From Halomonas sp. M4R1S46 (GTDB taxonomy: Bacteria > Pseudomonadota > Gammaproteobacteria > Pseudomonadales > Halomonadaceae), in NCBI RefSeq assembly GCF_025725685.1, contig NZ_CP107008.1, positions 1,860,001 through 1,924,000 of the forward strand: DNA of 64,000 bases, in the 5' to 3' direction. Under the pieces are notes generated by a model. That model worked only from the letters and a program-made list of their open reading frames with translations. It was not told the origin of the DNA and did no database searches. Numbering within the stretch: position 1 is the stretch's first letter; each line of letters opens with the position of its first letter. Below are positions 16,834-24,529 of this stretch, piece by piece. The translations under genes and the position numbers were made by a program.

Positions 16834-17790
16834 TCAGCCGTTCAGGGTCAGCAGATGGACGAGCCGCGCCGCCGCCTTGGCGGTACGGGCGTCCACGTCG
16901 AAATCGGGGTTGAGCTCGGCCAGGTCGGCCAGGCGCAGCTTGCCGCTGTCGCGGACCGCCTCGATCAGTGGTTCGAGCATGGCCAGCGACACGCCGCGGG
17001 CGGCCGGGGCGCTGACGCCCGGCGCCTCGGCGGCGGGCAGCACGTCCAGGTCGATGGTGAGGTAGAGGTGGTCGCAACGGGCGGCGAAGCGTTCGACGTC
17101 ACGGACGATGGCATCGAGGCGCTGCGGGACGAAGTCGCGATCCTCCCGGACCAGCACGCCGAGCGCCTCGGCACGCTGGAAGAGGACGCGGGTATTGGCG
17201 GCCCGGCTGACGCCCAGGCAGGCGTAGCGGAAGGGCCAACCGCGATCCCGGCACTGCTCGGCGATCTGGGCGAAGGGCGTGCCGGAGGAGCGCACGTACG
17301 CCGGGTCGCGCAGGTCGAAGTGGGCATCGAGGTTGATGATGCCGATCCTGGGGGCGCGTTCCCGGGTCTCCAGGTGCCTGGCCAGCCCGGACCAGCTGGC
17401 GTAGGCCACCTCGTGGCCACCGCCCAGCACGATGGGCAGGTGGCCGGCATCGAGCAGCGGCGCCAGGCGTTCGGCCAGGGTGTCCTGGGCGGCCTCCAGG
17501 GCGTCGCCCTGGCAGCTCACGTTGCCGGCGTCGTAGGCGGGCCCGTCGCGATGCCAGGCCAGCGGGGCCAAGGCGCGGCGGATGGCCGAGGGGCCTGCGG
17601 CGGCGCCGGGGCGCCCCTGGTTGCGGGCCACGCCGGCGTCGCTGGCGAAGCCGATCAGCACGCTGCCCGGGGGGGTGTCGTCCTGCAGGGGACGGATGCA
17701 CTGATGCCAGCGCTCGCTGTTCGGCTCCGGATCCTTGCGGCCCTGCCAGGGGGTCATGTCGACGGTGGGGAAGTCGCGCTTAGACGTCAT
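16834..17790 (-). CDS. hutG: Formimidoylglutamase (ureohydrolase family)
   Basis: 318 residues of the arginase/agmatinase fold. It hydrolyses N-formimidoyl-L-glutamate to glutamate and formamide, the last step of the four-enzyme hut route. The binuclear Mn-site motifs are visible: GGGHE, NLDAHFD, and TIDLDVLPAAEAPGVSAPA. It is therefore not the unrelated N-formylglutamate deformylase that is also called HutG. The start is ATG 17790 (MTSKRDF), whose first 11 bp overlap the 3' end of hutI, showing translational coupling; a longer open frame upstream runs antisense-like inside hutI and is not used. Confidence 0.95.
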   Translation of the reverse strand: MTSKRDFPTVDMTPWQGRKDPEPNSERWHQCIRPLQDDTPPGSVLIGFASDAGVARNQGRPGAAAGPSAIRRALAPLAWHRDGPAYDAGNVSCQGDALEAAQDTLAERLAPLLDAGHLPIVLGGGHEVAYASWSGLARHLETRERAPRIGIINLDAHFDLRDPAYVRSSGTPFAQIAEQCRDRGWPFRYACLGVSRAANTRVLFQRAEALGVLVREDRDFVPQRLDAIVRDVERFAARCDHLYLTIDLDVLPAAEAPGVSAPAARGVSLAMLEPLIEAVRDSGKLRLADLAELNPDFDVDARTAKAAARLVHLLTLNG

Positions 17791-18997
17791 GGCTCGGGAC
17801 TCCCTGGAAGACTCGCTGACGCAGGCGGCCCGGCTGGACGGCGTAGGCCAGCTCCGCCGGCGAGTCGATGTTCCATACGCAGAGGTCGGCCGGCGCCCCT
17901 TCCTGAATCCGGCCCAGCTCCGGACGACCCAGCGCGGCGGCGCCATGGGCGGTCATCCCGGCCAAGGCCTCGGAGGGCGTGAGACGGAAGAGGGTGCAGG
18001 CCAGGTTGAGCATCAGGCTCGGCATGAACAGCGGCGAGCTGCCCGGATTGGCGTCGGTGGCCACGGCCAGGGGCACGCCGGCCTCGCGCAGGGCGGCGAT
18101 CGGCGGCGCCTGGGTCTCGCGCAGGGTATGGAAGGCGCCGGGCAGGATCACCGCCACGCTGCCGGCCTCGCGCATGGCCTGGATGCCGGCCGCGTCGAGG
18201 TATTCGATATGGTCCGCGGACAGGGCGCCGTGGCGTGCCGCCATGGCGGTGCCGCCGAGGTTGGACAGCTGCTCGGCGTGGGCCTTGATGGGCAGGCCAT
18301 GGGCCTCGGCGGCCTGGAAGACCCGCTCGCACTGTGCCACCGAGAAGGCGATCTTCTCGCAGAACACATCGACGGCATCGGCCAGGCCCTCGGCGGCGGC
18401 CGCCGGGATCATCTCCTCGCAGACCAGATCGATGTAGGCATCGGCGTCGTCCCGGTATTCCGGCGGCAGGGCGTGAGCGCCGAGCAGGGTGGTGACGATG
18501 CGGACCGGCAGGGTCTCGCCGAGGCGGCGGGCCACGCGCAGCATCTTGAGCTCGTCGGCCACGGTCAGACCGTAGCCCGACTTGATCTCCACGGTGGTGG
18601 CGCCGTCGGCGATCATCGCCTCCAGGCGGGGCAGGGCGGCACGCAGGAGGCTGTCCGCGTCGGCCTCGCGGGTGGCGTTGACGGTGCTCAGGATGCCACC
18701 GCCGCGGCGGGCGATCTCCTCGTAGCTGGCGCCCTCGAGCCGGGCCTCGAACTCATCGGCGCGGCCGCCGCCGAAGACGATATGGGTGTGGCAATCCACC
18801 AGGCCCGGGGTCATCACCCCGCCGCGTCCCATGTCTCGACAGTCGTCGGCCAGGTCATCGTCGAGGTCCCGCATCGGGATCAGTCGGGCGATGTGTTCGC
18901 CCTCGACGATGACCGCCATGGGCTCGGGCCGGGTGGCCAGCCCGTCGAAGACGGTGACGTCGCGCCAGAGCAGGCGGGTCGGCGTTGCCTGAGTCAT
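17780..18997 (-). CDS. hutI: Imidazolonepropionase
   Basis: 405 residues, amidohydrolase superfamily. It opens 4-imidazolone-5-propionate to N-formimidoylglutamate. The metal-binding DCHTHIVFGG, the KIAFSVAQCERV and HAEQLSNLGG regions and NPGSSP are typical of HutI. I chose ATG 18997, which has GGAG eight bases upstream; the longer frame would start inside the palindrome at 19018-19031. First gene of the minus-strand hut operon hutI-hutG-hutU-hutH. Confidence 0.96.
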   Translation of the reverse strand: MTQATPTRLLWRDVTVFDGLATRPEPMAVIVEGEHIARLIPMRDLDDDLADDCRDMGRGGVMTPGLVDCHTHIVFGGGRADEFEARLEGASYEEIARRGGGILSTVNATREADADSLLRAALPRLEAMIADGATTVEIKSGYGLTVADELKMLRVARRLGETLPVRIVTTLLGAHALPPEYRDDADAYIDLVCEEMIPAAAAEGLADAVDVFCEKIAFSVAQCERVFQAAEAHGLPIKAHAEQLSNLGGTAMAARHGALSADHIEYLDAAGIQAMREAGSVAVILPGAFHTLRETQAPPIAALREAGVPLAVATDANPGSSPLFMPSLMLNLACTLFRLTPSEALAGMTAHGAAALGRPELGRIQEGAPADLCVWNIDSPAELAYAVQPGRLRQRVFQGVPSHDV

Positions 18998-19017
18998 GGG
19001 AAGGTCTCCGGATTGCG

Positions 19018-19031
19018 TTTGTATATACAAA
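19018..19031. promoter_or_regulatory. HutC-type operator upstream of hutI (site 3)
   Basis: TTTGTATATACAAA, a perfect 14-bp palindrome 21 bp before the hutI start codon, with the shared TGTATATACA core at 19020-19029. Its position between the likely promoter and the hutI ribosome binding site suits direct repression of the hut operon. Confidence 0.75.
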
Positions 19032-19247
19032 TATTAGCCGAAGTCCCGCGTCGCGTCACCCCCCCGCGGCGACATCGCCTGCCTCGGAGAGTCAGTCGCG
19101 AGAAAACGAGATTATCCCTGTAAAAACAACAAGTAAAAGTGTATCAAGGGGTGCTCTTGGCCTGTGGATCAGGTTCTCTTTCGCCCCTTTAAGACCAAAG
19201 TATGAGGGCATCGCGAGGGTGGAGGTTGGCGCCGTGGGATCTTATAT

Positions 19248-19257
19248 TGTATATACA
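19248..19257. promoter_or_regulatory. HutC-type operator upstream of YjiH copy 2 (site 4)
   Basis: TGTATATACA 51 bp before the transporter ATG, within the 310-bp divergent gap shared with hutI. The rest of the gap is AT-rich and presumably holds two divergent promoters; I could not place them confidently. Confidence 0.7.
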
Positions 19258-19307
19258 TTACACGGCATCCCGAGGCCGCCACCACAACGACAACCCAGGA
19301 GCGCTCC

Positions 19308-20636
19308 ATGTCTGTTCCTCCCTCCATCCCCCGGGCCGAGCGACGGCATTCGGCCGCCACCGTGCTGAAACTCTTCCTGCCCAGCTTGCTCGGCGTGCTG
19401 ATCTTCTTCGTACCCTTGACCCTGGGCGGCACGACCACCATCCCGCTGGACCACATGGTCACCGGCGCCAGGACGCTGCTGGGGGAGGCCAGCGGTGTCT
19501 ACGCCCTGGCGCTGATCGTGGCGGGGGCCCTCTACCCGCTCTATACGGGCATCTGGCGGCGCAGCCCGACGGACGTCATCTTCACCGTGCTCAAGTTCGC
19601 CGGCATCCTGACCGCGGTACTGGCGCTGACCGGTTGGGGGCCCGCCTTCCTGCACACCCCTGACATGTTGCCCTTCCTGTTCGAGAAGCTGGTGATCCCG
19701 GTGGGCCTGATCGTGCCGATCGGCGCCATCTTCCTGGCGCTGCTGATCAGCTTCGGCCTGCTCGAGCTGATCGGGGTACTGGTCCAGCCGATCATGCGCC
19801 CCATCTGGCGGACGCCGGGGCGCAGCGCCATCGACGCCGTGGCCTCCTTCGTGGGCAGCTATTCCATCGGGCTGCTGATCACCAATCGGGTCTATCAGGC
19901 CGGCGAATATTCGGCCCGGGAGGCGGCGATCATCGCCACCGGCTTCTCCACCGTCTCGGCGACCTTCATGATCATCGTCGCCAAGACCCTGGACCTGATG
20001 GCCGTGTGGAACGCCTATTTCTGGCTGACCCTGGTCATCACCTTCCTGGTCACCGCCATCACCGTGCGCATCCCGCCGCTGTCCCGCATGGATGACGCCA
20101 AGACCGACCCCGAGCCCGAGGCCGTGCCCGGCAAGCGGCTTGCCACCGCCTGGCATACCGGCCTGGAGGTGGCCGCCAAGGCGCCGAGCCTGCCGGCCAG
20201 CGTGGCGCTGAACTTCCGCGAGGGGCTGGTGATGGCCATCAGCATCCTGCCGTCGATCATGTCGGTGGGCCTGGCGGGACTGCTGCTGGCCAAGTACACC
20301 CCGGTGTTCGAATGGCTCGGCTGGCTGTTCTATCCGTTCGTCGCCGTCTGGGGCGTGGAGGAGGCCGCGGCCCTGGCCCAGGCCGCGGCCGCCGGCCTGG
20401 CCGAGATGTTCCTGCCGGCCCTGCTGATGGGCGATGCCGGCTTCGTCGCCCGCTTCGCCACCGGCGTGGTCTCGGTGTCCGCGGTGCTGTTCTTCTCCGC
20501 CTCGATCCCCTGCATCCTCTCCACCAGCATCCCGCTGTCGGTGGGGCGCATGGTCGTCGTCTGGTTCCTGCGGGTGGCGCTGAGCCTGCTGCTGGCCGTG
20601 CCGACCGCCTATCTGGTACAGCCGCTGGTCGGCTGA
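19308..20636 (+). CDS. YjiH-type GATE-domain membrane transporter (copy 2)
   Basis: 442 residues, about 10-11 hydrophobic helices. ATG 19308 has AGGAG at 19296-19300. It shares with copy 1 (8654-9997) the start of the first helix (IFFVPL), the TPGRSAIDAVASFV core, RIPPLSRMD, and a C-terminal SIPLSVGRMVVVWFLRVALSLLLAVP stretch, though overall the two are clearly diverged. It is divergent from hutI with HutC palindromes in the gap, so it is probably induced with histidine/urocanate breakdown and may import urocanate or histidine. The substrate is not established for this family. Confidence 0.85.
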   Translation: MSVPPSIPRAERRHSAATVLKLFLPSLLGVLIFFVPLTLGGTTTIPLDHMVTGARTLLGEASGVYALALIVAGALYPLYTGIWRRSPTDVIFTVLKFAGILTAVLALTGWGPAFLHTPDMLPFLFEKLVIPVGLIVPIGAIFLALLISFGLLELIGVLVQPIMRPIWRTPGRSAIDAVASFVGSYSIGLLITNRVYQAGEYSAREAAIIATGFSTVSATFMIIVAKTLDLMAVWNAYFWLTLVITFLVTAITVRIPPLSRMDDAKTDPEPEAVPGKRLATAWHTGLEVAAKAPSLPASVALNFREGLVMAISILPSIMSVGLAGLLLAKYTPVFEWLGWLFYPFVAVWGVEEAAALAQAAAAGLAEMFLPALLMGDAGFVARFATGVVSVSAVLFFSASIPCILSTSIPLSVGRMVVVWFLRVALSLLLAVPTAYLVQPLVG

Positions 20637-20671
20637 GCGACGCGACACCGGCGCCAGCAACGGGCACCACG

Positions 20672-20703
20672 AAAAGGCCGGAGGCGAATGCCTCCGGCCT
20701 TTT
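20672..20703. terminator. bidirectional intrinsic terminator
   Basis: AAAAGGCCGGAGGC, loop GAAT, GCCTCCGGCCTTTT: a 14-bp perfect stem with A- and T-runs on its two sides, placed between the convergent transporter and second hutC genes. Confidence 0.9.
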
Positions 20704-20722
20704 CGCGTTCCGGGGGATGGGG

Positions 20723-21433
20723 TCAGGCGGTGTGCAGGGAGGAACGAAGCTTGTAGCGGTCGCCGGGATGCAGCAGGCGGGCATAGCTGACCAGGTGGTC
20801 GCCGGACCAGGTGCGGCGGATCATGCGCAGGCAGGGCTGTTCCGGGCGAATCTCCAGCCGGTCGGCGGTGGCGGCATCCACCAGCACGGCCTCGACGACA
20901 TGTTCCACGTCGCTGATCGGGCAGGCCGCCACCAGCACCTCGTTGGGGGTCACGGTGGTGAAGTCCGTCTCCAGGTAGTGGGGCACATGGCGCGGATTGA
21001 CGTAGCGGTCCTCCAGCTGGATGGGCACGTCATCCTCGCGATGGATGATCAGGGTATGGAAGACCCGGGTGCCCAGGCGGACCCCGAGGCGCATCGATAC
21101 CTCGTCGCTGGCCGCCAGGGCCTCGGCGGAGAGCACCTGGCTGGTGTGGCCATGGCCGCGGCCGGCCACCTCGGCGGCGATGTTGTGGACCTCGACCAGG
21201 GAAGACTCCGCCTTGTGGTCGGTGACGAAGGTCCCGACCCCCGGCTGGCGCGTCAGGTAGCCCTGCTGCACGAGGTCGCGGATCGCCTTGTTGGCGGTCA
21301 TGCGACTGACGCCGAAGTCGCGCGCCAGCTGTTCCTCGGGGGGAATCTGGTGATGAGGGGGCCATTCGCCGCCGCGAATCTTCTCCAGCAGGTGTTGCTG
21401 GATCCTGAGGTAGAGCGGGAGAGTGCTGCCCAT
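20723..21433 (-). CDS. hutC: HutC-type GntR-family repressor (copy 2)
   Basis: 236 residues. Winged helix with DFGVSRMTANKAIRDLVQQG, then a UTRA-type effector domain ending SYARLLHPGDRYKLRSSLH. It is convergent with the YjiH-type transporter and close to the hut operon, hence the likely urocanate-responsive repressor of that operon. I chose ATG 21433; a GTG at 21481 would add 16 residues, and neither has an ideal ribosome site. Compared with copy 1, recognition residues are conserved while the effector domain differs, so the two may respond to different ligands at common operators. Confidence 0.9.
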   Translation of the reverse strand: MGSTLPLYLRIQQHLLEKIRGGEWPPHHQIPPEEQLARDFGVSRMTANKAIRDLVQQGYLTRQPGVGTFVTDHKAESSLVEVHNIAAEVAGRGHGHTSQVLSAEALAASDEVSMRLGVRLGTRVFHTLIIHREDDVPIQLEDRYVNPRHVPHYLETDFTTVTPNEVLVAACPISDVEHVVEAVLVDAATADRLEIRPEQPCLRMIRRTWSGDHLVSYARLLHPGDRYKLRSSLHTA

Positions 21434-21746
21434 GGTCGGCCGTGAATCCTTCACTGTGGTATCGATGGCGTCGTGTCGCACAGTTTACCCGGGGGCGGGG
21501 GCCGGGGCACCCCATGACGGCCGCGTTGAGGCGACGGGAGCCCCTTTTGCCGGCGCGGCGTGGTGGCTTCACTTGCCGGGACGTCGAACTTCCACGATGT
21601 TGATACCAATGCGTCCCCTGACGCGCGGGTCGACGAAGTCGCCGCAATCATTCCACGGGGGAAGATCGCGACGGGAAGTGGCAGGCACGGGGAGATGTGC
21701 ACCTTGTGGCGTCGTGTCGCCCGCTCCAGCAAGTGGAGGGTGAGTC
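21434..21746. other. intergenic stretch, no gene seen
   Basis: 313 bp divergent gap between hutC copy 2 and the DUF1269-like gene. I see no palindrome of the HutC type and no supported small gene; it presumably holds two promoters. Confidence 0.5.
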
Positions 21747-22280
21747 ATGTCACGTCTCTATTTCCTGACTCCTGACCTGGATACGACCGTCAACATCGCC
21801 CAGGAACTCGACGAACTCGGGCTGAGCCGCGAACAGGTGCATGTCACCGGGCGCGACTGGCAGCATCTCGAGGAGCGCGGGGTCAACAACGCCACGCTGC
21901 GCCAGACCTCGGATGTCGTTCATGCCGCCTATCGGGGGGTCCTCTATGGAGCCCCCCTGGGGGGGCTGCTGGGGGTGCTGGTGTATTTCGTCCTGGGGCC
22001 GGACATCGGTGTCGGGGCCACGGCCATCATCGTCGGCATGGGGATCGGCGGCGGCCTGTTCGGGGTGTGGGTCAGCACCATGGTCGGCGTATCGGTGCAC
22101 GACGCCAAGGTCGACAAGTATGAGGACGAACTCGAGCAAGGCGCCTTCCTGATGATGGTCGACGTCTCGGATCAGCGAGAGGACCGGATCCGCTCGATCA
22201 TCCACCGCCACCACCCCGACGTCACCATCGACAAGGTCACCGCCTGGGAGCGCAAGCATCACCTGGGGACGGGCGACTAG
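21747..22280 (+). CDS. DUF1269-like membrane protein
   Basis: 177 residues. A soluble N-terminal part (MSRLYFLTPDLDTTVNIAQELDE onward), two glycine-rich transmembrane segments at about 67-88 and 90-113, and a hydrophilic C-terminal tail. This layout resembles DUF1269/stress-related membrane proteins in which the hydrophobic pair forms a glycine zipper. No enzymatic motif is visible. It stands alone, with GGAGGGTGAGTC before the ATG. Confidence 0.7.
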   Translation: MSRLYFLTPDLDTTVNIAQELDELGLSREQVHVTGRDWQHLEERGVNNATLRQTSDVVHAAYRGVLYGAPLGGLLGVLVYFVLGPDIGVGATAIIVGMGIGGGLFGVWVSTMVGVSVHDAKVDKYEDELEQGAFLMMVDVSDQREDRIRSIIHRHHPDVTIDKVTAWERKHHLGTGD

Positions 22281-22425
22281 GCGCCTGGCGGCCCGGGGCG
22301 TCCCGCTGGCGCCGCCACCGGCTCGGGAAGGCTCGCCGTATCCGGATGAGGCGAGCCGGGACGACGTCGCGGCGTCTGCCGGGTTACCATCGCCTGCCCC
22401 GAGTGACGCGACAACCGAGGTGACC

Positions 22426-23025
22426 ATGACCGATGCCCGCCTGCGGAGCCCCGCCGCATCGCGCAACCGCGGCCCGATCCTCGAGGTGTTGGCCGGGCTC
22501 CTGCCCGAGCGAGCCCGAGTGCTGGAACTGGCCGCCGGTAGCGGCGAGCATGCTCTCCACTTTGCCAGCGCGATGCCCGGCTGGGATTGGCTGCCCAGTG
22601 ATCCGCAGCCAGGTGCACGCGCCTCCATCGCCGCCTGGAGGGAGGCGGCAGGGCCCGTCAACTTGAGGGCCCCCCTCGATCTGGATGTCAACGGCGACTG
22701 GCCCGACGGCGGGTTCGAGGCGATCGTCGCCATCAATCTTCTGCATATCTCTCCCTGGGACGTGACCGCAATGCTGATGGCCCGGGCCGGGCGGTACCTG
22801 GTGCCGGGGGGCGTGCTCTTCCTCTATGGCCCCTATCGGCGGAGGGGACGGCACACCTCGGAGAGCAATGCGGCCTTTGACGCGAACCTCCGGGCCCGTG
22901 ATCCGCGCTGGGGGGTGCGGGATCTCGAGGCCGTGGTCGCCGAGGCCCGCCCTCATGGCCTGGTTCTGGAGCGTATCGTGGAGATGCCGGCCAACAACCT
23001 CGGCCTGGTCTGGCGCCGCCCCTGA
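22426..23025 (+). CDS. DUF938 family SAM-dependent methyltransferase
   Basis: 199 residues. The SAM-binding motif I is VLELAAGSGEHALHFA at about residues 28-45; AINLLHISPW and GRYLVPGGVLFLYGPYRR follow, and the tail ends EMPANNLGLVWRR. These are the recognisable blocks of the DUF938 family of class I methyltransferases. The substrate is unknown. A GTG at 22420 is an alternative start; GAGGTG precedes the ATG. Confidence 0.85.
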   Translation: MTDARLRSPAASRNRGPILEVLAGLLPERARVLELAAGSGEHALHFASAMPGWDWLPSDPQPGARASIAAWREAAGPVNLRAPLDLDVNGDWPDGGFEAIVAINLLHISPWDVTAMLMARAGRYLVPGGVLFLYGPYRRRGRHTSESNAAFDANLRARDPRWGVRDLEAVVAEARPHGLVLERIVEMPANNLGLVWRRP

Positions 23026-23128
23026 CACCGCGCCCTGGTTGGCGATCTCCCTGGCGAGTCACTAGAGTGATCACAGAAGCCCGCCATTCGCGCGCTGCGA
23101 GGCCGTGTGGCAGGCAAGGGGGCCGCCG

Positions 23129-24526
23129 ATGGCGATTGCGATTGCCTTGATCGTACTGGCCGGGGGCTCGGTGTTGTTCTATTTCCTGAGCCCTTGGCAC
23201 CTGACACCCCTGGCGTCCAATTGGGGGGCCATCGATGTCACGATCGGCATTTCCTTCTGGGTGACCGGCGTGGTCTTCCTGGCGATCTCCCTGTTCATGG
23301 CCGTCGCCCTGATCCGCTATCGCCACCGGCGCCACAGGCGCGCCCTCTACGAGCCGGAGAACAAGCGGCTCGAACTCTGGCTGACCGGCATCACCACGCT
23401 GGGCATCGCTGCCCTGCTGGCCCCCGGGCTCTTCGTCTGGGGCGATTTCGTTCGGGTTCCGGACGATGCCCACGAGGTGGAGGTGGTGGGCCAGCAGTGG
23501 CATTGGAGCTTTCGTTTCCCGGGCCGGGACGGTGTCTTCGGCGACGCCCGCAATGCGCTGATCGACGAGGCCAATCCCTTCGGCCTCGTGGCCGATGACC
23601 CGCATGGCCGGGACGATGTGCTGGTGGATCGTCCCGGTGTGCTGTTGCCCGTCGACCGCCCGGTGAAGGTGCTGCTGCGTTCCAAGGATGTGCTGCACAA
23701 CTTCAAGGTGCCGGCGTTCCGCGCCAAGATGGATGCGGTCCCGGGCCAGGTCTCCTACTTCTGGTTCACCCCCACGCGTACCGGTGAGTACCAGGCGGTG
23801 TGCGCCGAGCTGTGTGGTGTCGCGCACTTCGCCATGCGCGCCCGGGTACAGGTGGTCGAGCCGGAGCGTTTCGACGCCTGGCTGGCCGAGCAACCCACCC
23901 GTGGCGAGTTGATCGCCCGTGGTCCGGGAAACCCCGAGGCGGGCAAGGCGCACTATGCGGCCTGCCAGGCCTGCCACGGGGCCCAGGGCCAGGGCCAGCA
24001 AGCCACCAACGCGCCACGCCTCGCCGGCCTGGATGCCGACTACCTGCGCCGCCAGCTGCACAACTTCCGTGTCGGCGCCCGTGGCACCCGGGAGGGTGAC
24101 AGCTTTGGTCGGCAGATGCGGCCCTTCGCCCAGTCGCTGCCGGACGAGGCGGCGATCCGCGACCTGGCGGCCTATATCGAGACGCTGCCGGTGACGCCCA
24201 CGGCCGCGACCGTCGATGGCGATCGGCGGATGGGAGAACGGCTATACCGCAGCTGTGCCAACTGCCACGGCCCCCAGGGGCAGGGACGGTCTGCCTATCG
24301 GGCCCCGCGCCTGGCGGGCATGAGCGACTGGTACCTGGTGCGTCAGCTCCAGCACTTCCGCGCCGGCATCCGCGGGCGACATCCCCGGGATGCCTATGGC
24401 AACCAGATGGTCGACATGGCCCAGGTCCTGGTGGATGATGCCGCCATCCGTGACGTGGTGGCCTATATTCACGACCTTCCCGGTACCGCCTCGGCCGGGG
24501 CGAGACAGCCGGGCGTGGAGGAATGA
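23129..24526 (+). CDS. Cytochrome c oxidase subunit II with two cytochrome c domains (first oxidase)
   Basis: 465 residues. Two N-terminal transmembrane helices, then a cupredoxin domain with the CuA ligands in CAELCGVAHFAM, then two c-type haem domains marked CQACH (about residue 283) and CANCH (about 384). Subunit II accepts electrons from periplasmic carriers and passes them to haem a in subunit I. Two fused haem c domains are more than the single one seen in the second oxidase here, implying that this enzyme takes electrons directly from a membrane donor or a different soluble cytochrome. ATG 23129 has AGGGGG upstream; a GTG at 23105 is in frame but unlikely. First gene of a five-gene operon. 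Confidence 0.93.
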   Translation: MAIAIALIVLAGGSVLFYFLSPWHLTPLASNWGAIDVTIGISFWVTGVVFLAISLFMAVALIRYRHRRHRRALYEPENKRLELWLTGITTLGIAALLAPGLFVWGDFVRVPDDAHEVEVVGQQWHWSFRFPGRDGVFGDARNALIDEANPFGLVADDPHGRDDVLVDRPGVLLPVDRPVKVLLRSKDVLHNFKVPAFRAKMDAVPGQVSYFWFTPTRTGEYQAVCAELCGVAHFAMRARVQVVEPERFDAWLAEQPTRGELIARGPGNPEAGKAHYAACQACHGAQGQGQQATNAPRLAGLDADYLRRQLHNFRVGARGTREGDSFGRQMRPFAQSLPDEAAIRDLAAYIETLPVTPTAATVDGDRRMGERLYRSCANCHGPQGQGRSAYRAPRLAGMSDWYLVRQLQHFRAGIRGRHPRDAYGNQMVDMAQVLVDDAAIRDVVAYIHDLPGTASAGARQPGVEE

Positions 24527-24529
24527 GCC

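Noticed and set aside
14965..17982. 1005-codon open frame on the plus strand
   Set aside because: It is antisense to hutU copy 2 and hutG. The translated product is a run of His, Gly, Val, Leu and Ala without domains, a typical shadow of high-GC coding DNA.
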